Part shown: piece after piece, positions 18,639 to 27,360 of the stretch | Layout: every line of letters begins with the position of its first letter | How positions within the stretch are numbered: the stretch's first letter is position 1 | Origin: Spiro-02 sp034114085 | GTDB taxonomy: Bacteria; Spirochaetota; Spirochaetia; Sphaerochaetales; Sphaerochaetaceae | DNA length: 64,000 nucleotides | Direction of reading: 5' to 3' | Assembly (NCBI GenBank): GCA_034114085.1 | Contig: JAXEWB010000058.1 | Location: forward strand, 10,482 to 74,481 | Notes under the pieces: generated by a model | The model's database searches: none | What the model saw: the letters and a program-made list of their open reading frames with translations, nothing else | What the model was told of the DNA's origin: nothing | Position numbers and translations under genes: made by a program

Positions 18639-19217
18639 TCAGGTGATTTTCTCCGGCAACGCTACTTCTTGTTTTTCCATTCGTTCCAGCAGGCGTACTG
18701 GATTGTCATCGACCAAAAGGGAATCCATGACGATGGATTTGACGAAGCCTGCTTCACAACTGTGGCGGAGGAACGCGAGCAGACCGTCGTAGAATCCAGC
18801 GACATTCAGGAGAGCTACCGGTTTGGAATGATACCTGAGCTGCTGCCAGGTGAATATCTCAAGGATTTCCTCGAAAGTCCCTATGCCCCCCGGCAACGCC
18901 ACGAAACCATCAGCCCTGCGGTACATTTCCGCCTTCCGCTGATGCATGCCCTCTACGACGACAAGCTCATCGTGTACGGTCTTGTTGCAGATTTTCGGCA
19001 GATGCAATTTTTCAGGAATGACGCCGACGACCGCGCCTCCCCGGACATGGAGCGTTTCCGCGACTTTTCCCATCAGCCCGATGTTCCCGCCCCCGTAGAC
19101 CAATCCGATCCCCCGTTCTGCCATGGCGTTCGCCATGCCGACCGCCGCCGTTTCATACTGTTCGTCGTTGCCGAGCGATGAACCGCAGAATACCGCGAGT
19201 CGTTCCAACTTGCCCAT
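18639..19217 (-). CDS. LOG family protein (TIGR00730, nucleotide 5'-monophosphate phosphoribohydrolase-like)
   Basis: A 192-residue Rossmann-fold protein. Both family signatures are present: VYGGGNIGLMG near residues 40-50 and PGGIGTFEEI near 110-120. Members cleave the ribosyl bond of nucleoside monophosphates (cytokinin activation in plants and actinobacteria, nucleotide recycling elsewhere). The start at 19217 has GGAGG 8 bases upstream; in-frame sequence before it has no family similarity and is treated as leader. It is a single gene, convergent with the M20 hydrolase gene. Confidence 0.87.
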   Translation of the reverse strand: MGKLERLAVFCGSSLGNDEQYETAAVGMANAMAERGIGLVYGGGNIGLMGKVAETLHVRGGAVVGVIPEKLHLPKICNKTVHDELVVVEGMHQRKAEMYRRADGFVALPGGIGTFEEILEIFTWQQLRYHSKPVALLNVAGFYDGLLAFLRHSCEAGFVKSIVMDSLLVDDNPVRLLERMEKQEVALPEKIT

Positions 19218-19345
19218 GTAAGCGTCCTCCACAGACACCCTAGCACATCTTGGGGGTGCATGATAAGGGTGACTCTTTTGCTGGTCTCCGGGTATGGTTC
19301 TGATTTTTTTGTAGTGAATCATGTCACCAGAATGAAGTTTGTTTG

Positions 19346-19375
19346 TTGTCATATGGAATTGTGTTATAGTATACT
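19346..19375 (+). promoter_or_regulatory. Sigma-70-type promoter before the Pro/Glu/Val/Ala-repeat protein
   Basis: TTGTCA and TATACT are separated by 18 bases; an overlapping alternative pairs TTGTTG (19343) with TATAGT (19365). The pair stands about 70 bases before the start codon at 19444. Confidence 0.5.
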
Positions 19376-19443
19376 ACATCTGATGAGGTTGTAGTTGCCG
19401 TCTTTGTCTGATACTGGCAATTGTTCCGTTAGAGGAGAAAAAT

Positions 19444-20721
19444 ATGCATAAGAACAACGGTATGAAAAAACTGATCGCGGTTCTGTTGGCCCTGCTGGTC
19501 CTGGTCCCGGCCAGCTTGTTCGCGGTTCCTGTCGTTATCACTTGGGAATGGCTGATGGAAGACCCTGATGTAACGGCGTTCCGATATCAGGTGGATGGGG
19601 AAGATCCCGCCGCTTGGACTGTGGTTGATTCGAGCGTGACCAGCTATACTGTCGAGGGAATTGAGGGTTCTGTCACCCATTCTCTATATCTCCAGCAATC
19701 CTACGATGGCGAGAACTGGAGCGTTAGCGCGATTTCCCTTGTTGAACCCCTGGCTGCGGAACCCGCTCCGGAAGCCGTCGCGGAAGCTCCCGTTGTAGTC
19801 GCTGAAAAGCCCGCCATTGAAGCTGCCGCTGCGGAGACAACGGCTAAGCCTGAAGCTGAACCAGTCGCCAAGGCCGTAACCGAGCCGGTCGCTGAACCGG
19901 TGGTCGAGCCAGTAGTCGAGCCGGAGCCTGTGGTTCCTGCCGTGGCCGGACCAGTGGTTGAGCCCGTTGCCGAATCTGTGGCTGAGCCGGCTGTTGAGCC
20001 TGTTGTTACGCCGGTCGCAGAACCAAAATCCGTTGCGGCTCCTGTCGTTGCTGTTTCCATTCCGGAAGAACCGGTTCCGCAAGCCGTCGCCGAGCCAGCG
20101 GTTGAACCCGCTCCTGTCGCCGTGCCCGTACCGGCCAAGGAAGCCGAGACGAAGCCTGCGTACAATGACTTCTCATTCGGGCTTGACCTCTCCCTCGGCG
20201 CCATGGTGAACAAATGGATGCCGACGGTCGCCGGTGCTTCCGACTATAAGTCGCTTTCCAGCCTTTCTCCCGCCGCTTCCTTGGGCTTCAAGTTCAACAA
20301 CATCGTCGGGTTGGGCAATAACTTTGGTGTCGGCCTCCGTGTTGACGCCGGGTATATGATGATGATCGATGGCGGCTGGGGTTCTTTCTTCAAGGATTTG
20401 TTCAGTTCACAGTTCGTTGACACGTTGAAGGGCGCGACCCATGTCGCTACCGTCAGCCTGATGCCAAAGCTTGATATCGCGTTCGGCGGCAAGGCCGGTA
20501 TGGCCATTGAAGCCGGTGCGGAGGGTTTCTTCTCCTTCCCGCCGATCAAGACCGCGGACGCCGCCAAGAAAGTTGGCATTGACTGGGGTCTTGCCGCCGG
20601 TGTCCAGTTCGACTTTATGTTGAACGATTGGTTCTCCTTGGGCCTCAACGCCCGCTACCACTACATCTGGAACTATCGGCATTACGTCGATGGCAGACTG
20701 GTGCTGGGATTCCATTTCTAG
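19444..20721 (+). CDS. Secreted protein with fibronectin-like front, Pro/Glu/Val/Ala repeat spacer and barrel-like C-terminus
   Basis: 425 residues with three parts. A signal peptide (hydrophobic LIAVLLALLVLVPASLFA) is followed by about 75 residues that look like a fibronectin type III or similar beta-sandwich module (ITWEW, FRYQVDG, YTVEG). Residues about 100-240 are a low-complexity spacer built on EPV/AEP units. The last 185 residues have alternating polar and hydrophobic strands ending in VLGFHF, which suggests an outer-membrane beta-barrel (inference). This three-part layout is seen in spirochaete surface proteins. A possible role is linking outer membrane and periplasm, but no binding motif (such as OmpA-type) was seen. 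AGGAG lies 7-8 bases before the ATG. It has its own promoter and terminator, so it is a single gene. Confidence 0.75.
   Translation: MHKNNGMKKLIAVLLALLVLVPASLFAVPVVITWEWLMEDPDVTAFRYQVDGEDPAAWTVVDSSVTSYTVEGIEGSVTHSLYLQQSYDGENWSVSAISLVEPLAAEPAPEAVAEAPVVVAEKPAIEAAAAETTAKPEAEPVAKAVTEPVAEPVVEPVVEPEPVVPAVAGPVVEPVAESVAEPAVEPVVTPVAEPKSVAAPVVAVSIPEEPVPQAVAEPAVEPAPVAVPVPAKEAETKPAYNDFSFGLDLSLGAMVNKWMPTVAGASDYKSLSSLSPAASLGFKFNNIVGLGNNFGVGLRVDAGYMMMIDGGWGSFFKDLFSSQFVDTLKGATHVATVSLMPKLDIAFGGKAGMAIEAGAEGFFSFPPIKTADAAKKVGIDWGLAAGVQFDFMLNDWFSLGLNARYHYIWNYRHYVDGRLVLGFHF
19741..20165 (+). repeat. Degenerate Pro-Glu-Val-Ala coding repeat
   Basis: Imperfect units of 6-12 bases coding for EPV, AEP, VEPV and similar. 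It encodes a proline-rich extended spacer of about 140 residues inside the secreted protein; length variation between strains would be expected. Confidence 0.8.
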
Positions 20722-20744
20722 GATTTGATTTTCCGGTCGGATAG

Positions 20745-20792
20745 AAAAGGAGCTGCGCAAGGTCCGGTAGCGGACTGAGCGCAGCTCCTTTT
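20745..20792 (+). terminator. Strong intrinsic terminator
   Basis: A perfect 14-bp stem (arms at 20745-20758 and 20779-20792, core GGAGCTGCGC) has an inner GTCCG/CGGAC hairpin and a T-rich tail. It starts 24 bases after the stop of the repeat protein. The A-rich 5' flank means it could also stop transcription from the other side. Confidence 0.9.
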
Positions 20793-20840
20793 GTTTGTCT
20801 GTCGCCAATTGAAAACCCGATATTTTTATATGGAACTCTT

Positions 20841-20870
20841 TTGCAATAAACCAGTTCATTCATAGATAAT
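20841..20870 (+). promoter_or_regulatory. Putative promoter for the hypothetical/LuxR pair
   Basis: TTGCAA and GATAAT are 18 bases apart in an AT-rich stretch, 90 bases before the start codon at 20961. Confidence 0.45.
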
Positions 20871-20879
20871 TATTTATAT

Positions 20880-20894
20880 TGTAAAAACTTTACA
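20880..20894. promoter_or_regulatory. Palindrome TGTAAA-N3-TTTACA, possible operator
   Basis: A perfect 6-bp inverted repeat with a 3-base centre lies just downstream of the putative -10 box, where a repressor would block the start site. The regulator is unknown; the LuxR-type protein encoded downstream is one candidate. Confidence 0.4.
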
Positions 20895-20960
20895 GACACG
20901 GAATGTCAGCGTATCATATTGTTGAGGGCGATAGAAAATAATTTACAAGGAGAGTGAGGA

Positions 20961-21503
20961 ATGGAAAGAAAGACTGTATGTTTCTCAGACGACGTTTGGT
21001 CCGATCTGGTGGAAAGAACCGGTATCCTGTACCATTTTGACGAATCCGTTCAGGAACGTATCGCTTCCTGTGGATTGTTCAAACTCGCCGCGGCGTTGCC
21101 GTTCCTATCCGGAGCGAAGGACGCCTACCGGATTTCCCTGAACAACCTGATGTTGATTCTCGTCATGTCGATGAAGGGAGTCGGCAAGGATATCTTCCTC
21201 CATGACCAGACCGACGACCAAGACGTCCTGCATCGGTTGCAGTTGTTGTACCATGCTGACGGCGATCATGACATCCAGATGCGTGGACTTGCCCTTTTGG
21301 CGATTGTCATGATCAACGACTACTGCACGGACAAGGTGGAGGATTCCAAGAATGGGAAATACAACCCCGTACTGACCGGCGCCTGGGATTCTGATGCGAA
21401 ACGGGCTGAGCTTGTCTCATATATAAAAAGCGTGTCCTGTCCGGAAATGGATGAAGTGTTTCCTCTGGCTGCCGCGGTCTCTCAAGATATGTGGTGGTTT
21501 TAA
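20961..21503 (+). CDS. Hypothetical protein
   Basis: A 180-residue protein I do not recognise. It has no signal peptide or long membrane helix. It begins with a basic/acidic stretch, is mainly helical in appearance, and has hydrophobic helices around residues 35-75 and 110-120 that look buried rather than membrane-spanning. An HDQTDDQD stretch and DGDHD are rich in acidic and histidine residues, which might bind metal (speculation). AAGGAG stands 8 bases before the ATG, so it is clearly translated. The stop lies 5 bases before the ATG of a membrane LuxR-type regulator, so the two are probably co-transcribed and may act together. Confidence 0.7.
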   Translation: MERKTVCFSDDVWSDLVERTGILYHFDESVQERIASCGLFKLAAALPFLSGAKDAYRISLNNLMLILVMSMKGVGKDIFLHDQTDDQDVLHRLQLLYHADGDHDIQMRGLALLAIVMINDYCTDKVEDSKNGKYNPVLTGAWDSDAKRAELVSYIKSVSCPEMDEVFPLAAAVSQDMWWF

Positions 21504-21508
21504 CCGTC

Positions 21509-22315
21509 ATGTCTAATAAGATTGCTTGCTTCAAAATACAGAAGGCGTTCGGTATAGTACTGTCCATTGCCAGTGTCATAGCTACCGCCAATAACCTGTG
21601 GTACTTCATGGACAATGGGAATTCAATCGCCGACTTCCTGACGAACATCACGAATATCATTTTGCTGGTCGGTCTGGTTTTCTTCATATTGTCGGCGGTC
21701 ATCGACAATGTGTGGCTGAGATATGTGCAGGTAGGTATCCTGTATCTCCATAGTCTGCTGGTGTTCAGCTTCGATACCGGGTTTGTCTCCGCATGGGGTT
21801 TATTGTCCATCGTATGTCTGCTTTGTCATGCCTATGGTTTTCTGCACCGATTCAGGCAGGCAAAGCTCGTCTGCCTGTGCGCCGGATGTCTTGTCGTCGT
21901 GATATCCATTGGCATAGTACGGGGGAATCTGGTGCGTTCTCTCTCTGGTGTGGTGAACGGTTCCCTGTATTTTGGACTTCTTGCGTATCTGTTTGTAACG
22001 ATACCTCGTGGAGAGGGTGGGGAAAGTGAAGAAAACGACAAGGCCATAGCTACCGATGCCACGATGCCTCATGATCGGGCGGAAACTCTCCGGACATGGT
22101 TGGAGAAGAACCAGTCCGAGGTCCATTTTACCGAGAAGGAGATGGATGTCCTCTGCCTGTTTGTAGAAAGCGGTGGACGGTTCAGCAACAAGGAAATAGC
22201 TGGCCAACTTGGATATAGCCTGCCTACTGTAAAGATGGTGTTCCATCAACTTCTGCATAAGTTCGGTGTTCAGTCTCGTACGGAGTTGTTGAAACGATTG
22301 CTTGATTTAGTGTAA
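21509..22315 (+). CDS. Membrane-anchored LuxR-type transcription regulator
   Basis: About 268 residues. The first 170 hold six likely membrane helices with short loops (for example LSIASVIATANNLWYF, IILLVGLVFFILSAVI, LLSIVCLLCHAYGF). After a charged linker the C-terminus is a LuxR/GerE helix-turn-helix: FTEKEMDVLCLF, then FSNKEIAGQLGYSLPTVKMV as the DNA-reading unit. No receiver or kinase domain is present, so membrane state or a partner probably controls it. The ATG at 21509 is used; a GTG at 21491 that overlaps the upstream gene is an alternative, and neither has a clear ribosome site, consistent with translational coupling. Its stop is 5 bases from the stop of the convergent exported-protein operon, a plausible target. 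Confidence 0.8.
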   Translation: MSNKIACFKIQKAFGIVLSIASVIATANNLWYFMDNGNSIADFLTNITNIILLVGLVFFILSAVIDNVWLRYVQVGILYLHSLLVFSFDTGFVSAWGLLSIVCLLCHAYGFLHRFRQAKLVCLCAGCLVVVISIGIVRGNLVRSLSGVVNGSLYFGLLAYLFVTIPRGEGGESEENDKAIATDATMPHDRAETLRTWLEKNQSEVHFTEKEMDVLCLFVESGGRFSNKEIAGQLGYSLPTVKMVFHQLLHKFGVQSRTELLKRLLDLV

Positions 22316-22320
22316 TTGAC

Positions 22321-24060
22321 CTATTCTCTTTCATTGCCTTTGACTGTGGAAAAGAATATTTCACCTTGGATATTGCCGGAGATGATGGTGTATATTCGGT
22401 CTGTCCCCATCCTTGTCTGCGGCGGGAGGAAACCAAATGTATATCGGGGAAGCTGGGGTGTTTTCTGTCCGTATGAGATCGTAGCTGGTTGGCCGATTAT
22501 CCTATCCCCGACACTTCCCATGGCACTGAACACCTCCAGGGGTTCCCCTGTGGCTGGATCGGTCCTGTATTGGAATGTTTCAGCCGTTGTCCGTTGCCTG
22601 TTGATTGCGCAGAACATCTCGCCAAGTAACGCATTGGAGGTCCTTTTCCCGTCATATGCCAGCCCTATCGCTTCCCAGCCGGTATGTTCCGACTCTATCA
22701 TTCTCCGAAGGAACGCGATGCCTCCATTGTCCACGACGTTCCCATTTTGATCAAAATCCATGCCGCCTTGCTTCCAAAAGAGCCAGCTCAGCAAAAGCAT
22801 GATTGCGCCTCTGGATCCCGCGGTATCCGTGATTGATGTGAATGAATAGGCGATAGGGGAAGAAAGGTAACGTTCCAGAAACCTGATGTTCCCGCCACTT
22901 ACCCCCAACCCACATAGGTTTTCGCTCAGATGGCTCCAACCTTCGTCAAGGAACAGGTCCGCTTGGGTCATCTCCTTTCCATCATGAATTCTTCGCCAGG
23001 TCTTTACTGAAAATGTGATGGCATGAGTAAGCTCGTGTCCAATAGTAGCCAGAATTGACTCCACCGAATACGATTCGTTCTCGTCAGATGGTACAGCGAC
23101 ATAGAGAATGTCCATTTCATTACTGTTCGGATTATAATGTGGAGAAGAGGCGTTGGTATTCCGGGAAAAGAAATCATTAGGATTGAAGAATCCGACGGCC
23201 AGCTTTTCCGCATTGATGGTCGGACAGAAAAGAATCGCTATCTTGCCATCTTGATCTATATCGGTCCAGTCTCCCCATATGGAGGTGATGCGAGGAATCA
23301 CAAGAGTATCCAGTCTGTTGATGAAACCGGCCAAAACCGCTGGTTCAATCTTCACGCCGGTTGGTTTCCAGAGTTTGTATTTCTCTCCTTCATGAAGTAC
23401 CGCCGCCTCGACTTCATGGGCTTTGCCCATCTGGCTTGTGGTATTGATGACCCGGAACATCCTTGGCCCATCCCCGTCCATAACGGATAGCGTTCTGGAA
23501 GCCGATACGGGAAGCTGGGTTGCGGCGGTCAACGGTATGCGGATATCTCTGACCGGTTCGTCCATAATCATGCTCTGACCGGTCGATACTGACCGGTCTG
23601 CCGGCTGCGTGTCATACGAGACAGATATGCTGTTGGCGAACCCGTCAAGCGCCAGCAACGCAGGGTATTGAATGCCCGGCGGAAGCATGCACTTCTGGGT
23701 GGTGGATACGATCAGGTAGCGGCGTTCCTCCAGTGGCAGCTGGATACGGTGCCGTACAGAGAATGTTGAACTCGTGCTCTGCGATTTGTAGCTGACTGTC
23801 ACTGCGTAAGTCCCCGCTTCCAATAACAGCGACTTTCCGTTGCCGGTGAACATACCGTCATGCGTACTGAGCGTCCAGTGGACATCTTCTGTGAGTATGT
23901 TTGTCTGGAAGTAGACGGGACTGTCATCATGATATATCCATTCTGGGGTCGGGGAGAGTATGCGTAGGGATGGGGACTGTCTACTGGTGTCGAGCGAGCA
24001 TGACATAATGTTCAGACATGCTATTACACAGGCTACGGCAAATATTGTCTTACGTAACAT
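22321..24060 (-). CDS. Lipoprotein with M30-like zinc metalloprotease domain
   Basis: 579 residues from the ATG at 24060. The N-terminus is a lipoprotein signal (hydrophobic run ending IMSC, relaxed spirochaete lipobox). Residues about 30-230 look like one or two beta-sandwich modules. The catalytic part has the zinc motif HELTH, followed some 25 residues later by FLDEGWSHLSENL, which supplies a third glutamate ligand; this layout resembles the hyicolysin (M30) group. The upstream DQDGK stretch and the DFDQNG segment look like calcium loops. Expected location is the cell surface or periplasmic face. It overlaps the upstream lipoprotein gene by 11 bases, indicating coupled translation, and is the last gene of the operon. 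The exact peptidase family is uncertain, but the HExxH plus glutamate arrangement is clear. Confidence 0.82.
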   Translation of the reverse strand: MLRKTIFAVACVIACLNIMSCSLDTSRQSPSLRILSPTPEWIYHDDSPVYFQTNILTEDVHWTLSTHDGMFTGNGKSLLLEAGTYAVTVSYKSQSTSSTFSVRHRIQLPLEERRYLIVSTTQKCMLPPGIQYPALLALDGFANSISVSYDTQPADRSVSTGQSMIMDEPVRDIRIPLTAATQLPVSASRTLSVMDGDGPRMFRVINTTSQMGKAHEVEAAVLHEGEKYKLWKPTGVKIEPAVLAGFINRLDTLVIPRITSIWGDWTDIDQDGKIAILFCPTINAEKLAVGFFNPNDFFSRNTNASSPHYNPNSNEMDILYVAVPSDENESYSVESILATIGHELTHAITFSVKTWRRIHDGKEMTQADLFLDEGWSHLSENLCGLGVSGGNIRFLERYLSSPIAYSFTSITDTAGSRGAIMLLLSWLFWKQGGMDFDQNGNVVDNGGIAFLRRMIESEHTGWEAIGLAYDGKRTSNALLGEMFCAINRQRTTAETFQYRTDPATGEPLEVFSAMGSVGDRIIGQPATISYGQKTPQLPRYTFGFLPPQTRMGTDRIYTIISGNIQGEIFFSTVKGNERE

Positions 24061-24736
24061 TAAAGCGTACCTTTGAGCTGGAACAGGAGGACGCGGAGTA
24101 GTAGTCCTCGTTTTGAAACGTCGGGTCTCCGAATAGTGATTGTGCCAGAATCTCCAGATAATAGCTGCCGTTGGCGAGGGTTTCTGCTGGGATCTGAACC
24201 GAAGTTCCCGCAGTGGAAGTAGAATAGAGTGTCTGGACGGCATCCTTGATGGATATTTGGTATACACAGTCGTTTGCCGAAGGACTCCATGCAATCTGGA
24301 CCGTCGCCGCCGAATCCAGGCTTGTGCCGCTGAGTACGGAGTGTCCCGCGCTATCCTCGAACAACGTCACGGCTGGCGCCGTGGAAAGGAACCGGTGGGG
24401 GATGGTGTACGAGATAGTCTTCCTGTTCGCGTTTGACTGCACAGAGAACCTGTATCCCTGAGTTTCCGATAGTGGGAGTGTCTTTGTCCTGTAGCAGTAC
24501 ATTGCCGTGTCGAAGTCCAGCTTTGTCACGATGTTGTCCATTGTGGTGACGAGGACCACGGCCCCTGTAAGTGCATTGCCGTCGGATCCTTCCAGATAGA
24601 CGCTGGCCGTAGCCATGGAACTTGAAGCCGAGGATTCCACTGTCGTCCTGATGCGTACCGCCTGACGTCGTTCACAGCCGCAGAACAGGAGCAGGGTCAG
24701 AAAGGAGATGACGACTGACGTTCGGAATGCTTTCAT
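24050..24736 (-). CDS. Small exported lipoprotein with beta-sandwich domain
   Basis: 228 residues with a lipoprotein signal (LLFCGC lipobox). The mature part is rich in Ser, Thr and Val with alternating strands, and the C-terminal hundred residues (VQIAWSPSANDCVYQISI, LANGSYYLEILAQS) resemble a fibronectin type III-like module. No catalytic motif is visible. A GGGGAG site stands about 10 bases before the ATG. It lies between the propeller lipoprotein and the protease lipoprotein, overlapping the latter, so it probably works in the same surface complex; a binding or scaffold role is a guess. Confidence 0.75.
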   Translation of the reverse strand: MKAFRTSVVISFLTLLLFCGCERRQAVRIRTTVESSASSSMATASVYLEGSDGNALTGAVVLVTTMDNIVTKLDFDTAMYCYRTKTLPLSETQGYRFSVQSNANRKTISYTIPHRFLSTAPAVTLFEDSAGHSVLSGTSLDSAATVQIAWSPSANDCVYQISIKDAVQTLYSTSTAGTSVQIPAETLANGSYYLEILAQSLFGDPTFQNEDYYSASSCSSSKVRFNVT

Positions 24737-24754
24737 TTCAATGCTCTCCCCATT

Positions 24755-26086
24755 CTATATCCGGATGGCGGTCAGGACGGTGGTGTTGTTCATGTAGTTG
24801 TCATCCTTGAACACCATGATCCCCTCATGGTAGGCGGGATGTTCGTCCCCATAGCTCACGATCGAATCGTCCACGCCGACGAGCTCCCCGGTGTCCGCGT
24901 CGTAGACGCGCAGCCCGCAGTCCGTGACCCAGTACGACCTCCCGTCCTTGACGACCGGGAAGGTGCCGAGAGAGGCGAACACCCCCTGAGGCCTGTTCTT
25001 CCACACGAGATTTCCGGTTCCCGCGTCGATGCATACGATGTTGTAGACCATGTCCCATGGGATGTCCGTACTGTTTGATGTCTCGCTGTGCATATGGTTT
25101 GTGTAGTAGATCTTGCCGTTGCTCACAGTGAAGCCGGCACTGATTAGTGAGCATCCCAGATGAAATTCTTTTGAAGGATCCACCCCTTTCATATTTTTCA
25201 GGAAAAGGATTTGCCCGGTTCGCTTGTCGAACGCCGCAGGTGAAGTGGTGTCGATGACATACAGCATGTCCCCTTCAATCCTCAATGACTTTCGCGCCCT
25301 TCCCGTGAAGTATGGCGTCTTGAAGTTCCATACCATGGCGCGGGCCTTCGTATCCCACGCGCCGATCTGGGACTGTATGGCGGTCGGGTCGTCGAAGTAC
25401 ATGTTGTACGTCAGGAAGTAGATGACGTCGCCGTCCACCTCCAGGCAGGTGTGGATGCCCCTGTCCAGCGGTATGACGAGTTCCGGGGCGATGTCCTGCA
25501 TCAGGGAGGGGGGCTTCGAGAAGTCGATCAGGGACGGGTCGAAGCGGAGGAGCCCTGCCCCGGCCTTCCTCTTGCTGATGCTGCCCCAGTACAGGCCGTC
25601 TTCCGTCGTGGCCAGTTCGTTGATCCAGCTCTCGTTCTCCATGGCCTCTTCGACGGATCCCCCCAGCCTGACCGTCGCTTCGAGTGCGCCGGTGGCCTCG
25701 TCGTAGCACAGCAGGTATCCCTCGTGATAGGATATGTCGTCTACCTGTACAAATAGATGCCCATTCCATTTGCATGCGGAAGAATGATCCCTGAATGAAA
25801 CCGGCTCGCTTTTCCAGACGAGGCTGCCAGAGGCGATGTCCCGTTTCTCAAGGCTCATGGTCGGGGTGTTTGTTGAGGCATTTCGGGTATGATCTATCAT
25901 ATAGAGATGTTGCCCTATCTGGAGCGGCGGCCCCCAGGTGGACCGGAGACTGTCCATCTGGACCGTCCACACCCTGTCTGCGGCGTATTTCGGTTCGGGG
26001 AGCCTCGGTCGCGCCCCAGAGAGGGGACAGGACACAAGGATTGCACAAGTCATTACAAAAAGAAAAAGAGAGCCATTCCGAAGCAT
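24755..26086 (-). CDS. PQQ-like beta-propeller lipoprotein
   Basis: About 443 residues from the ATG at 26086; an ATG at 26113 that overlaps the previous stop would add 9. The signal peptide ends in ILVSC, a good lipobox. The rest is made of repeated four-strand blades with PQQ-type patterns such as KRDIASGSLVWKSEP, YDEATGALEATVRL, DKRTGQILF, IDAGTGNLVWKNRP and YDADTGELVGVD, giving about seven blades. BamB-like and related propellers act as protein-binding platforms. It is the third gene of the exported-protein operon. Within 24800-26000 the other strand is unusually free of stops, an effect of GC-rich codons and not a second gene. Confidence 0.82.
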   Translation of the reverse strand: MLRNGSLFLFVMTCAILVSCPLSGARPRLPEPKYAADRVWTVQMDSLRSTWGPPLQIGQHLYMIDHTRNASTNTPTMSLEKRDIASGSLVWKSEPVSFRDHSSACKWNGHLFVQVDDISYHEGYLLCYDEATGALEATVRLGGSVEEAMENESWINELATTEDGLYWGSISKRKAGAGLLRFDPSLIDFSKPPSLMQDIAPELVIPLDRGIHTCLEVDGDVIYFLTYNMYFDDPTAIQSQIGAWDTKARAMVWNFKTPYFTGRARKSLRIEGDMLYVIDTTSPAAFDKRTGQILFLKNMKGVDPSKEFHLGCSLISAGFTVSNGKIYYTNHMHSETSNSTDIPWDMVYNIVCIDAGTGNLVWKNRPQGVFASLGTFPVVKDGRSYWVTDCGLRVYDADTGELVGVDDSIVSYGDEHPAYHEGIMVFKDDNYMNNTTVLTAIRI

Positions 26087-26099
26087 TTTGTTTTTCCCA

Positions 26100-27359
26100 T
26101 TAGATGATTGCATTTAGTAGTTTCCTCATGTAATCTTCTGTCGTTACGTTCATGATCGTCATATGGTTGTATTCTGGATATGCGTTGTAACCGTCTTCTT
26201 CATTCCCCAGTATCTTGTCGCTGTATTTCTTCGGGTAGAACTGGCTTTCCTTGGCGACAAGCCCGTCGTGTTCGGGAGAACCCATAAGCTCGTCGATCTC
26301 CCTCTGGTAATTGACCGTCCAGTCCATGCCCTTGCCGATGTTCACTATGTGCACGGGGCTTCCTGTGAACAATCCCCACAAGACCGCGCATTTCGCGACA
26401 TGCAACGGTATCGCCATCGCCCCCAGCCCCGTATACAGGCCCAGGTAATCCTGTATGTCGGATTTCTTGTCTCCAGCCATGCTGAGCGTATCCTTGTTCA
26501 AACCGACGAAGTACCCGACCGGCAGAGACCTGTCGAATTTAGGTACATCATGATATATGGTATAATTCTGATAGATTTTTTCAGTTACGAAGGCGATGTA
26601 CCAAACCGTGAAGAACCAGACCTTCTTCGAGCGTAGAACAAGCTTTGTTCTCGTTCCTATCTCCCTGCGCGCTGGTTCTTCAACTACTTCCGCTACATAT
26701 TCTTTGATGAAATCACTTCGAGGAACCATGTCCTTGATTTCTGCCAATTCGTCAAGATTTCCGGTTCTGAGGGCTGGCTCTATATAGCCCGTATAGTTGG
26801 ACGGAAGCATGCTCAACACGAATTCCATGAACAGGTTTGCTCCCGCCAACGCTGAAACGTCCTCGATGAACGAGAGCTCCGCAATGAGGATGTCCAAAAA
26901 CGGTACCGCGGCGACAATGCCTTTCGCGCCTTTCCAAAGGATGTCGGCATCTGTGTACAGCTTGCTCTTCAAGGGGCCGACCCCGCCCTCCAGTGCCTTG
27001 AGCCCCTTGTCGATGCCGGATACGGTGATCACTCCCTTCAAATTCTTGTATTGTTCGGGATAATTGTCTTTCAGATACGTGGCGTATGCCAGGACCCGCA
27101 AGCCTCCCTGACTATGCCCGATAATGCCGTATCTCCCTTGCTGTTGTGCAAGAATCGTATCCGTCTCAACCTCGACCAACCCTTTGAGCCCATGAGTCTC
27201 TTTACCGTACCCGTCGAAATTGAATCCACTGAAGAACCAGTTGTTTCCCTGTTTCTCAATCTTCGGTTCCGGTTTGTTCTCCAGTTCGGTCGCCCATAGG
27301 GGACAAATGAATATGGTAATCAAAATGATGCCGACAATTCTTGTCATATGATTTTTCAT
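26100..27359 (-). CDS. Exported alpha/beta hydrolase (lipase/esterase-like)
   Basis: 419 residues with an N-terminal signal peptide (IVGIILITIFICPLWA) without a lipobox cysteine. The nucleophile elbow GHSQGG is clear at about residues 80-85, with a preceding family-like YGIIGHS strand, and GITVSG-like strands follow. It resembles lipases and esterases of the PGAP1/DUF676 type that use a Ser-His-Asp triad; the likely histidine is in the C-terminal EYNHMTIMN stretch. A central helical insertion (about 150-260) could be a lid. AAGGAGG is 8-9 bases before the ATG, and the gap from the upstream lipoprotein gene is one base (TGATATG), so the two are tightly coupled. Substrate, lipid or ester, is unknown. 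Confidence 0.8.
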   Translation of the reverse strand: MKNHMTRIVGIILITIFICPLWATELENKPEPKIEKQGNNWFFSGFNFDGYGKETHGLKGLVEVETDTILAQQQGRYGIIGHSQGGLRVLAYATYLKDNYPEQYKNLKGVITVSGIDKGLKALEGGVGPLKSKLYTDADILWKGAKGIVAAVPFLDILIAELSFIEDVSALAGANLFMEFVLSMLPSNYTGYIEPALRTGNLDELAEIKDMVPRSDFIKEYVAEVVEEPARREIGTRTKLVLRSKKVWFFTVWYIAFVTEKIYQNYTIYHDVPKFDRSLPVGYFVGLNKDTLSMAGDKKSDIQDYLGLYTGLGAMAIPLHVAKCAVLWGLFTGSPVHIVNIGKGMDWTVNYQREIDELMGSPEHDGLVAKESQFYPKKYSDKILGNEEDGYNAYPEYNHMTIMNVTTEDYMRKLLNAII

Positions 27360-27360
27360 A

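Noticed and set aside
22605..26103. Long open frames on the plus strand opposite the exported-protein operon
   Set aside because: They mirror real minus-strand genes with signal peptides, ribosome sites and family motifs; the plus frames have none.
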